From positions 138,986 through 199,011 of the forward strand of contig JAVYQJ010000002.1 in assembly GCA_038731975.1 (NCBI GenBank): a DNA stretch of 60,026 bases, read 5' to 3'. Made by a program: the position numbers and the translations under genes. Positions 7,832 through 16,814 of this stretch are shown piece after piece. Each line of letters begins with the position of its first letter. Position 1 is the stretch's first letter. Below the pieces are notes generated by a model. That model was not told the DNA's origin. It saw only the letters and a list, made by a program, of their open reading frames with translations, and made no database searches. This DNA comes from Thermofilaceae archaeon (lineage in GTDB: Archaea > Thermoproteota > Thermoprotei > Thermofilales > Thermofilaceae).

Positions 7832-8307
7832 TTAGTCCCCCCTGCCAGTTGCGCTACCACGTCGTTGTGGTTCAGCTCGGCACCGCAGTACTCGCAGCGG
7901 AGCCTGAGCGGCCTGATGGTTAAAACTCTGAACTTGGATGTGACAGGTTCGTTCGGCTGGTTTGTGATACAGTTCGGATTAACGCACCTTAAGAGGCCCT
8001 CGACGAGTGGCGGTACGCTCACTTTTACTTTCTCGATTACGTCATAGTTCCTGATAATATTGATCGTCGCGCTGGGAGCTATCAACGCGATCTTACTTAC
8101 CTGATCCCGCCTTAATGTGACCCCCTCGACCTTCACGATATCCTTCCTCCCCAGCTTCTGGCTGGGGACATTCATCACAACAGCTATCGTCAGACCCTCT
8201 GCCCCTGTGAGACCGAGTATCCGGAGCACGTAAAGCGCGCGGCCAGCATCGATGTGGTCGATCACTGTCCCCTCCGCGATCTTGCTGACCCGAAGCTCCT
8301 TCTCCAT
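7828..8307 (-). CDS. pyrI: Aspartate carbamoyltransferase regulatory chain
   Basis: This is the regulatory subunit of ATCase, which binds nucleotides at its N-terminal domain and zinc at its C-terminal domain. The zinc site shows as CVNPNCITN and CEYCGAEL, and the allosteric domain opens with GTVIDHIDAGRALYVLRIL. Length (159) is normal. It follows pyrB by 32 nt and is joined to the regulator by a 4-nt overlap. Together with pyrB it should form the heteromeric c6r6-type enzyme feedback-controlled by CTP/ATP. Confidence 0.95.
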   Translation of the reverse strand: MEKELRVSKIAEGTVIDHIDAGRALYVLRILGLTGAEGLTIAVVMNVPSQKLGRKDIVKVEGVTLRRDQVSKIALIAPSATINIIRNYDVIEKVKVSVPPLVEGLLRCVNPNCITNQPNEPVTSKFRVLTIRPLRLRCEYCGAELNHNDVVAQLAGGTK

Positions 8308-8339
8308 CTCGCATCGCCTCTACTCCCGGGCTTTATAGC

Positions 8340-9263
8340 TCATCCTGCGAGCAGCTTTTTAAGCAGGGCCATCCTCAAGGGAATACCAAACCGAGCCTGC
8401 TTAAAGTACCAGGCGTGACTTGTGGAGTCTACATCGTAGGTCAGTTCATCAACCCGCGGCAGGGGGTGTAAGATGATTAATCTCTCCTTCGCGCCCTTCA
8501 AAGTATCGGCGGAGACCCTGTAGCTTCCCCTGATCTTCTCATACTCCATCGGATCCGGAAACCTCTCCCTCTGGATCCTAGTTACGTAGAGGACGTCAAG
8601 CTCGGCGATCACCTCGCTGAGGGAGCGGACCTCCTCAAACTCGACGCACCTCTCCTCCAGTAGCGCCAGCGTCTCAGGCCTGCAGGAGAGCTGAGGCGGC
8701 GATATCAGGTATACCTTTTCCGGCTTATAGAGGGTCAGCGCAAGGATAAACGAGCGCGCGGCGCGGCCGTATTTCAAATCGCCCAAAACGCCGTAAACTA
8801 GCCCGTCGATCGTGCCGAGGGCTTTCCTCACGGTGTACAAGTCGATCATCGCCTGAGTGGGATGGTCTCGCGTCCCGTCGCCACCGTTGATCACCGGGTG
8901 CTCCGCTATTTCAGCAGCAAAGCGCGCTGCACCTTCCAGCCTGTGCCTAATGACGATGACGTCGGCGTAGGAGTCCAGCATCCTGATGGTATCGGCGAAG
9001 CTCTCTCCTTTAGCCCTAGAGGACAGCTCCTCCGGAGGAAGATCGATAAAGCCGCCCCCCAACCTTAGCATCGCTGTCTGGAAGCTGAGCTTCGTCCTCG
9101 TGCTCGGCTCGAAGAACGCTGTAGCCATGATGCGCCCTTTAAGCACTTCCAGCTTCTCTCCTCTTTCCACAGCTCTGAGCATGAGATCGGTCTCCTCAAA
9201 CAAGCTCTCTAGATCCTCCCTCGTGAGATCCAGGATCGTGATGATGTCGCTCCCCTTCCTCAT
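8340..9263 (-). CDS. pyrB: Aspartate carbamoyltransferase catalytic chain
   Basis: This transfers a carbamoyl group to aspartate, the committed step of pyrimidine synthesis. Carbamoyl-phosphate binding motifs [11 protein letters not shown] and [13 protein letters not shown] and the aspartate-site motif [14 protein letters not shown] are intact. Length (307) is typical. It overlaps pyrE by 4 nt upstream and is followed by pyrI. Carbamoyl phosphate must come from an enzyme outside the window. Confidence 0.96.
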   Translation of the reverse strand: MRKGSDIITILDLTREDLESLFEETDLMLRAVERGEKLEVLKGRIMATAFFEPSTRTKLSFQTAMLRLGGGFIDLPPEELSSRAKGESFADTIRMLDSYADVIVIRHRLEGAARFAAEIAEHPVINGGDGTRDHPTQAMIDLYTVRKALGTIDGLVYGVLGDLKYGRAARSFILALTLYKPEKVYLISPPQLSCRPETLALLEERCVEFEEVRSLSEVIAELDVLYVTRIQRERFPDPMEYEKIRGSYRVSADTLKGAKERLIILHPLPRVDELTYDVDSTSHAWYFKQARFGIPLRMALLKKLLAG

Positions 9264-9811
9264 AATTCCCCCCTCTCTTGCGCTGCTAGAAGATCCTGAA
9301 GAGACGCAAGCGCGTGTAGTGTTACCCCAATGTCGGCAAGGTTCCGGGCTGCCCCCTCCTGCCTATCGACGACGACGAGAGCGTTCTCCACGCGGTAACC
9401 AGCTTCCCTCAGTACATTCACCGCTCTTGCGAGCGAGCTGCCAGTCGTCGCTACATCGTCGATTATCAGCGCTAAACCGCGCACACTCGCGTCGCCCTCT
9501 ATGAGCTTCTGCGTGCCATGCTCCTTCGGTTTCTTCCTCACGTAGATCAGGGGTTTCTCGAGGATGAACGCCACCATCGTTGCCAGGGGTATGCCCCCGG
9601 TCTCAACCCCGGCTATCACATCGCACCCCAGCTCCGCAGCAATCCTCGCAAGCTCGCTAGCGATAAGCTTCGCCTCCTTAGGGTGGGAATAGACCCTCCT
9701 CACGTCTACATAGAAACTGCTTACCCCGCCCGAGCTGAGCCGAAAGCTCCCGTGAAGTAGACACCCAGACCTCAACAACGCATCTACAACTTCTCCTCTC
9801 GACATCTCCAA
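9260..9811 (-). CDS. pyrE: Orotate phosphoribosyltransferase
   Basis: This makes OMP from orotate and PRPP. The PRPP-binding motif [15 protein letters not shown] is intact, along with the [10 protein letters not shown] and [17 protein letters not shown] stretches of the flexible catalytic loop. At 183 residues it is a standard archaeal size. It lies 32 nt after pyrF and overlaps pyrB by 4 nt, so it is the second gene of the pyr run. Confidence 0.95.
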   Translation of the reverse strand: MEMSRGEVVDALLRSGCLLHGSFRLSSGGVSSFYVDVRRVYSHPKEAKLIASELARIAAELGCDVIAGVETGGIPLATMVAFILEKPLIYVRKKPKEHGTQKLIEGDASVRGLALIIDDVATTGSSLARAVNVLREAGYRVENALVVVDRQEGAARNLADIGVTLHALASLQDLLAAQERGEL

Positions 9812-9843
9812 CGGCTATCCAAGCCCCTATTTAAGCTCAGCTT

Positions 9844-10515
9844 TCAAAGCATGTAGGTTGCATCCCTGGCAGCCTTCGCAGATGATCGCCTGTCGGCGCT
9901 AGCTGTGATCGCCCTTCCCACGATTTCGAAATCGGCTCCAGCCCTGATCGCTGACCCAAAGGGGGCTCCCTGTGCCCCAACGCCCGGAGAAAGCAGCAGC
10001 TTGTCTGGCGCCAACTCTCTAACTGCCTTAATGATGTGGGGTTTCGTGGCGGGCACCACGCAGCCTTCGAGACCTGCTCTCAAGGCCGTTTCGACGAGCT
10101 CGCGGAAGTGCTGATCGATCAGCACAGAACCTCCATGCGTCATGGCGACTAGGCCGAATAGCTCAGGCCTCTCCTGCGCGCTAGCTACCTCCTCGATCCC
10201 TCCCTGGAACAGGTGGATGATTGCGCCGTCAAAGCCCATCCTTTTTATCAGTTTCAACTCGTCGACAACTATCGGAGGCACGTCAGCCAGCTTGAAGTCG
10301 CAGAGCATGTAGAGGCTTCCGCGGAACCTATCCAAGAGGTATTCGACCTCCTCAAGACCCCATTTTAGAACCAGGGGTAAACCCACCTTCACACCAACTA
10401 CGAACTCCTCAACTTCTTCAACCACCCTAGCAGGCCTCTCGTCTACAGCATCTAAAGCCAGAATCACCCTGGATTTCTTGGCCGCGACCAGCTCGCTGAG
10501 CTTTGAGGAGATCAC
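9844..10515 (-). CDS. pyrF: Orotidine 5'-phosphate decarboxylase
   Basis: This decarboxylates OMP to UMP. The catalytic DFKLADVP tetrad region is present, preceded by SRVILALDAVDE and followed by GVGAQG near the phosphate-gripping loop. The frame can start at ATG 10560, abutting the divergent gene, but a TATA box at 10535-10542 would start the transcript near 10512. GTG 10515 (15 codons in) is therefore the better start, giving 223 residues, a normal size. It is the first gene of the leftward pyrF-pyrE-pyrB-pyrI-regulator-phosphoesterase run. Confidence 0.94.
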   Translation of the reverse strand: MISSKLSELVAAKKSRVILALDAVDERPARVVEEVEEFVVGVKVGLPLVLKWGLEEVEYLLDRFRGSLYMLCDFKLADVPPIVVDELKLIKRMGFDGAIIHLFQGGIEEVASAQERPELFGLVAMTHGGSVLIDQHFRELVETALRAGLEGCVVPATKPHIIKAVRELAPDKLLLSPGVGAQGAPFGSAIRAGADFEIVGRAITASADRRSSAKAARDATYML

Positions 10516-10534
10516 AGCCGCCCCAGTAAGCGCC

Positions 10535-10542
10535 AAATATAA
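10535..10542. promoter_or_regulatory. Bidirectional box A between pyrF and the JAMM protease gene
   Basis: AAATATAA reads as TTATATTT on the reverse strand. It is centred 23-24 nt before the pyrF GTG 10515 and about 22 nt before GTG 10561 of the plus-strand gene, so one element may serve both. No separate box is visible between the two genes. Confidence 0.5.
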
Positions 10543-10560
10543 CCTAAGCTCCTGAATCAT

Positions 10561-11022
10561 GTGGACGTTTCACCCTCAGTGCAGCCCTTCGAAAGAATCT
10601 ATGAACTGGTGATCCGAAAAGGCGTGTTCGAGGAGATCCTGAGCCACGTGAAAGAGGAATACCCCATTGAGGCTTGCGGCATCCTACTGGGGCATGTGAG
10701 GGAGGGTAAGGGGTTCGCGGAGAGGGCTAAGAGGTTGAGGAACATCCTGGCTTCGAACACGTCCTTTTGGTTCGACGTACGCGAATGGATGGGCGCGATA
10801 CTGGACGCAAGGAGGGAGGGGCTCAGCTACATCGGCCTCTACCACAGCCACGGCAGAGAGAAGCCACTCCCGTCGCCTAGCGATCAGCACAGGATGCTAG
10901 AGTGCCCGGGGGAGGTCTGGCTCATCGTGGCCTATACACCCGATAGCGAGCCGAAAGTAGCAGCTTACAGGATCGACGACTTCGGCTCCGCGATAGCTAG
11001 AGTTCCCGTGAGGATCATTTAA
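10561..11022 (+). CDS. JAMM/MPN+ metalloprotease
   Basis: The complete JAMM zinc signature is visible: a glutamate in EACGILLGH, then HSHGREKPLPSPSD, which fits HxH followed by seven residues, Ser, two residues and Asp. The 153-residue protein is a stand-alone MPN+ domain, as in archaeal deSAMPylases that remove ubiquitin-like SAMP tags. That substrate is an inference; bacterial-type relatives act on sulfur carrier proteins, which would suit the tRNA thiolation gene 5 kb away. Start GTG 10561 abuts the alternative pyrF ATG. The 104 nt downstream (11023-11126) shows no gene or clear signal. Confidence 0.9.
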   Translation: MDVSPSVQPFERIYELVIRKGVFEEILSHVKEEYPIEACGILLGHVREGKGFAERAKRLRNILASNTSFWFDVREWMGAILDARREGLSYIGLYHSHGREKPLPSPSDQHRMLECPGEVWLIVAYTPDSEPKVAAYRIDDFGSAIARVPVRII

Positions 11023-11126
11023 AGCGGGCAGGGTGCGATCTACGTTACGCGCGGACCCGCACATCAACCCGGAAGCCGAATCCTAAGCGTTGATCCCATT
11101 AACACCCGCTCCGGAATTGGGAAATC

Positions 11127-12098
11127 GTGGTCGAAGCCGTAGTAGAAGCGAGGAGAGAGGTAAGTCTGGACAGGCTAGAGGTTCTGGTGAGGAGGGCCAA
11201 CGAGTTGAAAGCTAACCTTGGTGCACTGGTGAGCGCGATCGAATCCAAGTACTCTTCTGACCCGCGGTTGGGCAGTTTGATCAGTAACGTCCTGAAAGCC
11301 GTGAAACCCCCCGAACCACCCGATGAGCAGCTGTTCAGCGTGGCGAGCAGCCTGGAGCGGTACGTGGGTGAGTTGGAGCGCAGCGTGAAGCTGCTCACGG
11401 AGTACGCTGTGACGCTGGACAAGCTCCAGGAGGAGTTAGGAAAGTTAGAGAGGGAAGCAGAGGAGCTTATGGCATGGAGCGAGCTACTGAGGGAGATAGC
11501 CCCGCACTTGGCCAACGACGCCTCCAGGTTAGCAATGAGGGCTCAGAGGCTGATCTTTCAACCTCCGCTCGAAGATCTGAGAAGAGCGCTGGACGAAGTC
11601 GATTTTCTGCTGAGGGAGGCTAAGAGTCACAACCGCGTCTGTAGGACGGCGTACGTTAACAGGGTGAACGAGCTTCTGGGCACAGCATCACAGCTCATCA
11701 AGGCTGTCAAAAGGGCGCATGCGGGGAGCGCGCTAACCGAGGCCAGCAAGCTTCTGGCGTTCGAAGAGGCGCTAAAAGAGGTTATGAAGAAGTTAACCGA
11801 GGCCGCGAGGCAGCCACTCGCGGCCAAGATCGATCTGGCCAAGATTAAGCTCGATCTGGGGAATATCGAGCGGGAGGTTTCCCTAATTCTTGAACAAGTG
11901 TTCAACGAAGTGGATAGGGATCTGACGAGGGAGATTGAGCGCCTGGCGCGAAGCTTGAACGGAAGACCGATAGCGCTATCCACGCTGCTTGAAACCCTTT
12001 CAAAGAAGGTGAACCTACCTGTAGAGGCAATAGCTCTTCAACTCGTATCATTGGAGAAGCGAGGCTTCGTCACGATACAGGTGAAACTTGAGACGTAG
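11127..12098 (+). CDS. Coiled-coil protein with C-terminal winged helix
   Basis: This 323-residue protein is almost all helix. Long heptad-like stretches run over residues 5-60, 70-125 and 200-265, and the last ~55 residues (PIALSTLLETLSKKV, then VEAIALQLVSLEKRG) look like a winged helix. There are no catalytic motifs, cysteines for metal binding, or membrane segments. It starts at GTG 11127 and ends 7 nt from the convergent valS. The layout suggests a DNA-binding or structural chromosome protein, but I do not recognise the family and propose no function. Confidence 0.65.
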   Translation: MVEAVVEARREVSLDRLEVLVRRANELKANLGALVSAIESKYSSDPRLGSLISNVLKAVKPPEPPDEQLFSVASSLERYVGELERSVKLLTEYAVTLDKLQEELGKLEREAEELMAWSELLREIAPHLANDASRLAMRAQRLIFQPPLEDLRRALDEVDFLLREAKSHNRVCRTAYVNRVNELLGTASQLIKAVKRAHAGSALTEASKLLAFEEALKEVMKKLTEAARQPLAAKIDLAKIKLDLGNIEREVSLILEQVFNEVDRDLTREIERLARSLNGRPIALSTLLETLSKKVNLPVEAIALQLVSLEKRGFVTIQVKLET

Positions 12099-12105
12099 GA
12101 GAATC

Positions 12106-14535
12106 TCACTTCAAAATGGTGAAGGTAACCTGCGGGTACTCTGGAACGCTATGCTCACCCCTCCCTTCCCGAACTTCAAGCTTTGATATCCGTAGAGTCC
12201 CCGCTATATCGCTGCTGCAAGCGCTCAAGATTGTCGAGTAAGCGGGCGGGGCGTAGATGATCACGTGGGGGAGCTGCTCGCTCAAAGCTATTCCGGCTGC
12301 ACTCTTCGCCCTCCTGATAGCGGCTATCGTTCGTACGACCAGCTCGCCCGCTTCAACATCCTTCTCTTCATACTCGCCGGGCTTCGGCCAGGGCGATACA
12401 GTAATGCTGGACCACCCGATTCGACGAGCGTAAATCCTGCTGTAGAGCTCCTCCGCGATGTGCGGCGTGAAAACGGAGAGCATTTGAAGCAGCTTCAGCA
12501 GCACTTCGTAGAGCGTTCTGCGAGCTGCTAACCCGCTCTCATCATCCCTGTTCACCCTATACTTTACGGCCTCTATGTAGTGATCGCAGAAGACATGCCA
12601 TACGAAGTTGACCAACTCGTTCGCCGCTCCCATGTAGTCGAACTCCTCCATCCGCTCTGTTACGGTTTTCACGAGCTGCTCCAACCTGCCCTTGATCCAC
12701 CGGTCCAAGAGCTGGTATTCGCGAACCTCCTTCTCGAAATCGTCATCCCTTACGCACATAGCGATGAAACGGGCCGCATTCCACAGCTTTGTTAGAAACC
12801 TCTTGGCGAAATCAACGCCCTCCCACGAGAACCTGACATCCGAGCCCGTAGTCGCTGCCAACGCTGCCCAGAGCCTGAAAGCATCGGCCCCATACTTTTC
12901 TATAACTTCCATTAGGCTAACGTAGTTACCGTAGCTTTTATGCATCATTCTACCATCTGTTCCTCTAACCATTCCGTTTATCAATGCTATCTTAAACTGC
13001 GGCAAACCGAAGAGAGCGACCCCCCTTACGAGGAGGTAGTAGTCCCACGTCCTGATGATGTCGTACCCATTGGGCTGGAGATCGGCGGGGAACAATCGCT
13101 CATCCAAGTTGTCTGGCCATCCCGCGTGAACAGCAGCTGTAATGCTGGAGTCCATCCACGTGTCCATAACATCCGTTTCGCCAACGAACTCACTTGACCC
13201 ACAGCGCGGGCACGTTTCGATCCTCGGCGGGTCGAAACGCGGATCTACTGGGAGCCACTCTGGCTCAGCTACGATCGTCTCACCGCACTTCTTGCAGTAC
13301 CAGACCGGGATCGGTGTGGCAAAAACGCGCTGCCTCGATATCACCCAATCCCAGTCTAGGGAACGAACCCAGTCCTCCAGCCTCTTGTAGGCGTGCGGTG
13401 GGATCCATTTGACCTGCATCGCAGCCTGTAGGACGGCTTCCGAGAGCTCCTTCGTTTTGACAAACCACTGCACCTTCGGTAGGATCTCGACCGGGGTGTG
13501 GCATCTCCAGCACGTCCCTATGCTGCTTTCTATCGCCTCCACCTTAACGTAGGATCCCTCCTGCTTGAGGAGATCGACGATTTTGGCTCTAGCCTCCTCG
13601 ACGCTTAAACCCTTGAGCGGCCCAGCGGCCTCAGTCATCTTCCCCCTATCGTCGATCACTATCCTGACTGGTAGGTTGTACCGTTTCTGCCACTTCACAT
13701 CGACTTTGTCGCCGTAAGTGCACACCATAACAACCCCCGTCCCGAACTCGGGGTCCACTTCATCGTCAGCTATTATCGGAACCTCATGGCCGTATACGGG
13801 AACGACAGCCGTTTTGCCCACTAGGTGGGAGTAACGTTGATCGTTGGGGTTTACGGCAAGAGCTACGCACGCGGCAAGCAGCTCAGGCCTCGTGGATGCG
13901 ACCACAACCTCACCGCCATCCCTCAGCCTGAACTTGTAGAAGTGAAGCTCCCTCTTCAAACTCACGTGCTCAACTTCTGCCTCTGCGATCGCGGTTTCGC
14001 ACCTGGGACACCATACGACTGGGTGCACCCCCCTGTAGATGAGGCCCTTCCTGTAGAGAAGGATGAAGCTCAACTGGGTTCTGCGCCAGTAGTCTGGATC
14101 CATCGTCATGTACTCAGTGCTCCAATCGATGCTGCACCCCATAGCCTTCAACGCCGCACGCATCGGTTCGATCCACTTCAGCGTGTACTCCCTGCAGAGC
14201 CTCAGGAACTCCTCCGTCGGTATCTCCCTCCGCCTCTTTCCCAGAGTCCTTTCAACCCTCACCTCCGTCGGAAGCCCGTGGCAGTCCCATCCGATGGGGA
14301 AGAAGACGTTGTAGCCATTCATCCTCTTGTACCGCGCGGCAAAGTCGATGTAAGCGAAGTTTAGGGCGTTACCGACGTGCAGCTCGCCGCTAGGGTAGGG
14401 AGGGGGAGTGTCTATGCTGAAAGTCGGTTTCTCTCTATTCCCCCTATCGAACCTGTAGACCCCGCTCTTCTCCCAAAACTCCTGCCACTTCGGCTCAATT
14501 TCTCTAAAGTTGTACCTCGCGGGTAGGGTTTGCAT
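12106..14535 (-). CDS. valS: Valyl-tRNA synthetase
   Basis: This class I synthetase has the signature HVGN (HIGH equivalent) within PPPYPSGELHVGNAL, the CP1 editing domain with STRPELL and GTGVVM, zinc knuckles CPRC and CWRC...CKKC...CPRC, the WDYYLLVRG core and a DALR-type anticodon domain. GWDCHGLPTEVRVE identifies ValRS of the archaeal type. The KMSKS loop reads MMHKS, an unusual variant. The frame is open to 14637, but ATG 14535 (809 residues) sits just before the family's N-terminal LPARYNFREIEPKWQ and has a TTTTTA box about 34 nt upstream, so it is preferred. It is divergent from AGOG. Confidence 0.95.
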   Translation of the reverse strand: MQTLPARYNFREIEPKWQEFWEKSGVYRFDRGNREKPTFSIDTPPPYPSGELHVGNALNFAYIDFAARYKRMNGYNVFFPIGWDCHGLPTEVRVERTLGKRRREIPTEEFLRLCREYTLKWIEPMRAALKAMGCSIDWSTEYMTMDPDYWRRTQLSFILLYRKGLIYRGVHPVVWCPRCETAIAEAEVEHVSLKRELHFYKFRLRDGGEVVVASTRPELLAACVALAVNPNDQRYSHLVGKTAVVPVYGHEVPIIADDEVDPEFGTGVVMVCTYGDKVDVKWQKRYNLPVRIVIDDRGKMTEAAGPLKGLSVEEARAKIVDLLKQEGSYVKVEAIESSIGTCWRCHTPVEILPKVQWFVKTKELSEAVLQAAMQVKWIPPHAYKRLEDWVRSLDWDWVISRQRVFATPIPVWYCKKCGETIVAEPEWLPVDPRFDPPRIETCPRCGSSEFVGETDVMDTWMDSSITAAVHAGWPDNLDERLFPADLQPNGYDIIRTWDYYLLVRGVALFGLPQFKIALINGMVRGTDGRMMHKSYGNYVSLMEVIEKYGADAFRLWAALAATTGSDVRFSWEGVDFAKRFLTKLWNAARFIAMCVRDDDFEKEVREYQLLDRWIKGRLEQLVKTVTERMEEFDYMGAANELVNFVWHVFCDHYIEAVKYRVNRDDESGLAARRTLYEVLLKLLQMLSVFTPHIAEELYSRIYARRIGWSSITVSPWPKPGEYEEKDVEAGELVVRTIAAIRRAKSAAGIALSEQLPHVIIYAPPAYSTILSACSSDIAGTLRISKLEVREGRGEHSVPEYPQVTFTILK

Positions 14536-14637
14536 CGCACCCTCGGGGGCGCTATTATCCGAGCTAGTAAAAACATGCCGCCCCAGAGGTTTTACCCTAC
14601 TTCCGGCAAGACTCCCCTCCTTCCGGGCATGCTTCAC

Positions 14638-14646
14638 CTTAAAAAC
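14638..14646 (+). promoter_or_regulatory. Box A for the AGOG gene
   Basis: CTTAAAAAC is centred 26 nt before GTG 14668, which is in frame with the AGOG domain. This selects GTG 14668 over the earlier possible starts at 14530 and 14629. Confidence 0.6.
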
Positions 14647-14667
14647 TTAGCCTTTTCCACTGGACGC

Positions 14668-15513
14668 GTGGATCATCAGCTCAGAGTTAACAGGGCGGCT
14701 GTAGAGCTTGTAGCACACTACCTGCGTGAACCCTCTTCGAGAGAGCTCGTAGAGAGAGCGGAGCTCGCTGACCCTCAGCTGCAATCCGTAGCGAGGATCC
14801 TTTCGAGGTTCAATCAGCGCATCGACGCCTTCTTCTACACAGTGGGGATCGCCGCTATCAGCTACCAGCTCACCACCAAGGGCGAGGAACACTGGTTCCT
14901 TGCAGCGGAGCATGCAGGAGGTGATCCACGCGAAAGCCTCAGGAGCTTTGTGGAAAAGTCGCCTAGCTTGAAGCTCGCCAGGAGCGCTCGCCTGGCAAGG
15001 GTCGAGAGGCTCAACAGGCTCTACCCTTCTTTCGCAGCTAAACTCGACCTCTACCTGAGCGACCTCGAAGCCTTTAGGAAAGATCTCGCCAGGGCTCTTG
15101 AGGCGGATCAGGACGCGAAAACAATAGTTTTCGCAGTAAAAATGCTCTACTACGCTGCTAAGGCTTCTGGCCTGAGCATCGAGCCACCCTCCTCCATACC
15201 AATCCCTGTCGACCGTAGGGTGTGCCTCATCAGCCTTACAAGCAGGGTAGTGGAGGGGGAACCCCCCACGCCTCAGGGGGCTAGGCTCCTGCTATCGAAA
15301 GCACCGAAACTAGTTGCCGAGGCTTGGGGGCTCGTGTGCGAAAAGAGCGGGGTACCACCCATCAAACTCGACGCACTACTGTGGTTGCTGGGCGGCTGCT
15401 ACGAACGCGCGGGGTCGCCAGAGGGGGCTCTCGATTGCGCCTCTAAGCTGCTGTCCCCTCCCCCAGGAGCAGCGGTCTCCCTGATGCGCGTCCTGCTCGG
15501 GCTCAGCCCATAG
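14668..15513 (+). CDS. Archaeal 8-oxoguanine DNA glycosylase (AGOG type)
   Basis: This is a helix-hairpin-helix glycosylase/lyase that removes 8-oxoguanine. The family's catalytic lysine lies in TIVFAVKMLYYAAKA and the catalytic aspartate in PIPVDRRV, and the N-terminal YQLTTKGEEHWFLA segment also matches Pyrobaculum AGOG. Length (281 residues from GTG 14668) is slightly above the usual ~256. The start is set by a box A 26 nt upstream. The last 115 nt overlap the convergent GTPase gene, so one C-terminus is coded opposite the other. Confidence 0.88.
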   Translation: MDHQLRVNRAAVELVAHYLREPSSRELVERAELADPQLQSVARILSRFNQRIDAFFYTVGIAAISYQLTTKGEEHWFLAAEHAGGDPRESLRSFVEKSPSLKLARSARLARVERLNRLYPSFAAKLDLYLSDLEAFRKDLARALEADQDAKTIVFAVKMLYYAAKASGLSIEPPSSIPIPVDRRVCLISLTSRVVEGEPPTPQGARLLLSKAPKLVAEAWGLVCEKSGVPPIKLDALLWLLGGCYERAGSPEGALDCASKLLSPPPGAAVSLMRVLLGLSP

Positions 15514-16295
15514 TCGTCGGGCGTGAAGTAAACGACGATTTCACCGCTCTGCCAATCCCTTAAGACTATGCGCGCTGCCTCCTCGACGTTAGGCTCCCCA
15601 CCCTTCCTCAGAAGGTTCCTTCTCCTCGCGATTTTCTCGAGCGCGGCATAGGGATCTTCGTCGTCAACTCCATACTGCTTCAAAAGCACCTTCGGATCCT
15701 TCTTCTTCAGCAGATCTATCAGCTTGACGGCGGCGGGTACCGGGTCTTCCAAGCTCTCCGGCCTCAACGCGCCCCGTATCGCCAGCTCTTCCTCCTCCCC
15801 CTTCGGAACGACCCCGGGAGTGTCTACGACTCTCAGCCACGTAGCCGCTTTAGCCAGGAGAGGGTTCTTCGTCCATCCGGGCACAGGGCTGGTTGATGCG
15901 CTGTGACGTCCTCTTAAGACGTTGAGGATCATGGATTTACCCACGTTCGGCAGGCCGACAACAGCGACGGTGACCGGCCTATTGCTGCTCACGCGCTTTA
16001 CGATCCTCCAGAGGTAGCGCGTACCAAGCCTATCCCTAGCGCTGACGTAGATCGTTGGGTACTCTCTTTCTAGAATTCTCTTCCATTCCTCCATGACGTG
16101 GCGGGGTACGAGATCCGCTTTGTTGATCACTATGATGAGCTTCTTCCCCATCCTCTCCACGAGCCTTTCGAGCTCTCGAGTCCGCGTCGCCATCGGGTCG
16201 CGAGCATCAACCACCTCCAGCACTACGTCGGCTTTCTCAATGACCCTCTTAACGATGCCCCACACCTCGTCGCGTGAGCCCATCAGCACCACCAC
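15399..16295 (-). CDS. Circularly permuted GTPase, YlqF/RbgA-NOG type
   Basis: The G motifs appear in permuted order: G4 NKAD (INKADLVP) near residue 58, G5-like SARD, then G1 GLPNVGKS near residue 114, G2 and G3 DTPG. This is the order of the ribosome-assembly GTPases that mature the large subunit, so a role in 50S biogenesis is likely. Start GTG 16295 (ATG 16283 is an alternative). The final ~35 residues are low-complexity, rich in Ser, Gly and Pro, and are encoded opposite the 3' end of the AGOG gene; this tail may be a recent extension. Confidence 0.9.
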   Translation of the reverse strand: MVVLMGSRDEVWGIVKRVIEKADVVLEVVDARDPMATRTRELERLVERMGKKLIIVINKADLVPRHVMEEWKRILEREYPTIYVSARDRLGTRYLWRIVKRVSSNRPVTVAVVGLPNVGKSMILNVLRGRHSASTSPVPGWTKNPLLAKAATWLRVVDTPGVVPKGEEEELAIRGALRPESLEDPVPAAVKLIDLLKKKDPKVLLKQYGVDDEDPYAALEKIARRRNLLRKGGEPNVEEAARIVLRDWQSGEIVVYFTPDDYGLSPSRTRIRETAAPGGGDSSLEAQSRAPSGDPARS

Positions 16296-16412
16296 GTCAT
16301 TGCCTCGAGCCCCTCAACGACTCCCCGCGAAGATTTAAGCGCTTAGCCCAACCTCGGTGCCGGCTGGAGGGGCGAAGGCAAGTAATTTACCAGCAGTGAT
16401 TACCTGTTGCTT

Positions 16413-16814
16413 GTGCTAGTGAGCCTCAGCCTCGATCATGTTAAGGCGGTGATTTACGTCTCCGGTCTTAGCTCGCCGAAGACACGTAAGGCGTTGATCC
16501 AGGCTTTGCCAGCTAGAGCGAAGGCTCGAAGGGTGATGGACGGCCTCCTGATCATCGAATTAAATCTAAGAGTGGCACCCGAAGGGCACAGGTGCACGCT
16601 CTGCAGAGGGGAGGTGGCTTACTGGCCACCAGCCTCGAGCCTTATTGTAGCACTATGGAGGGGATGTAGGGAGCTGGCGAGCCCTCTCAACTATCTCGGT
16701 TTCGTCGTTGACGGGGTTGAAGCCCTTGAGTCGCTCAGCGGGACATTTGATGCCGAGCTATGGCCTTCCGACTGGGAAGATGTAAAGGGGTCTTTCATCG
16801 ACTCTCAGCACTGA
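16413..16814 (+). CDS. Cyclophilin-like fold protein (COG2164-type), putative
   Basis: The 133-residue protein has RCTLCRGEVAYWPPASSLIVALWRG and SPLNYLGFVVDGVEAL, which recall the small archaeal/TM1367-like cyclophilin-fold proteins that have G(D/E)V.YWPPG.. and ...N.IG.. signatures. Catalytic residues of true cyclophilins are not evident. A CTLC pair may bind metal. TTG 16407 is possible, but GTG 16413 lies about 27 nt after a TAATTTA box (near 16383-16389). The 3' end overlaps the convergent nitroreductase gene by 57 nt. The family call is from memory of the motif and is moderate. Confidence 0.55.
   Translation: MLVSLSLDHVKAVIYVSGLSSPKTRKALIQALPARAKARRVMDGLLIIELNLRVAPEGHRCTLCRGEVAYWPPASSLIVALWRGCRELASPLNYLGFVVDGVEALESLSGTFDAELWPSDWEDVKGSFIDSQH

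Noticed and set aside
11023-11126. Possible sRNA in the gap after the JAMM gene
   Set aside because: A GC-rich inverted segment exists, but no box A, C or D box pattern supports a transcript.
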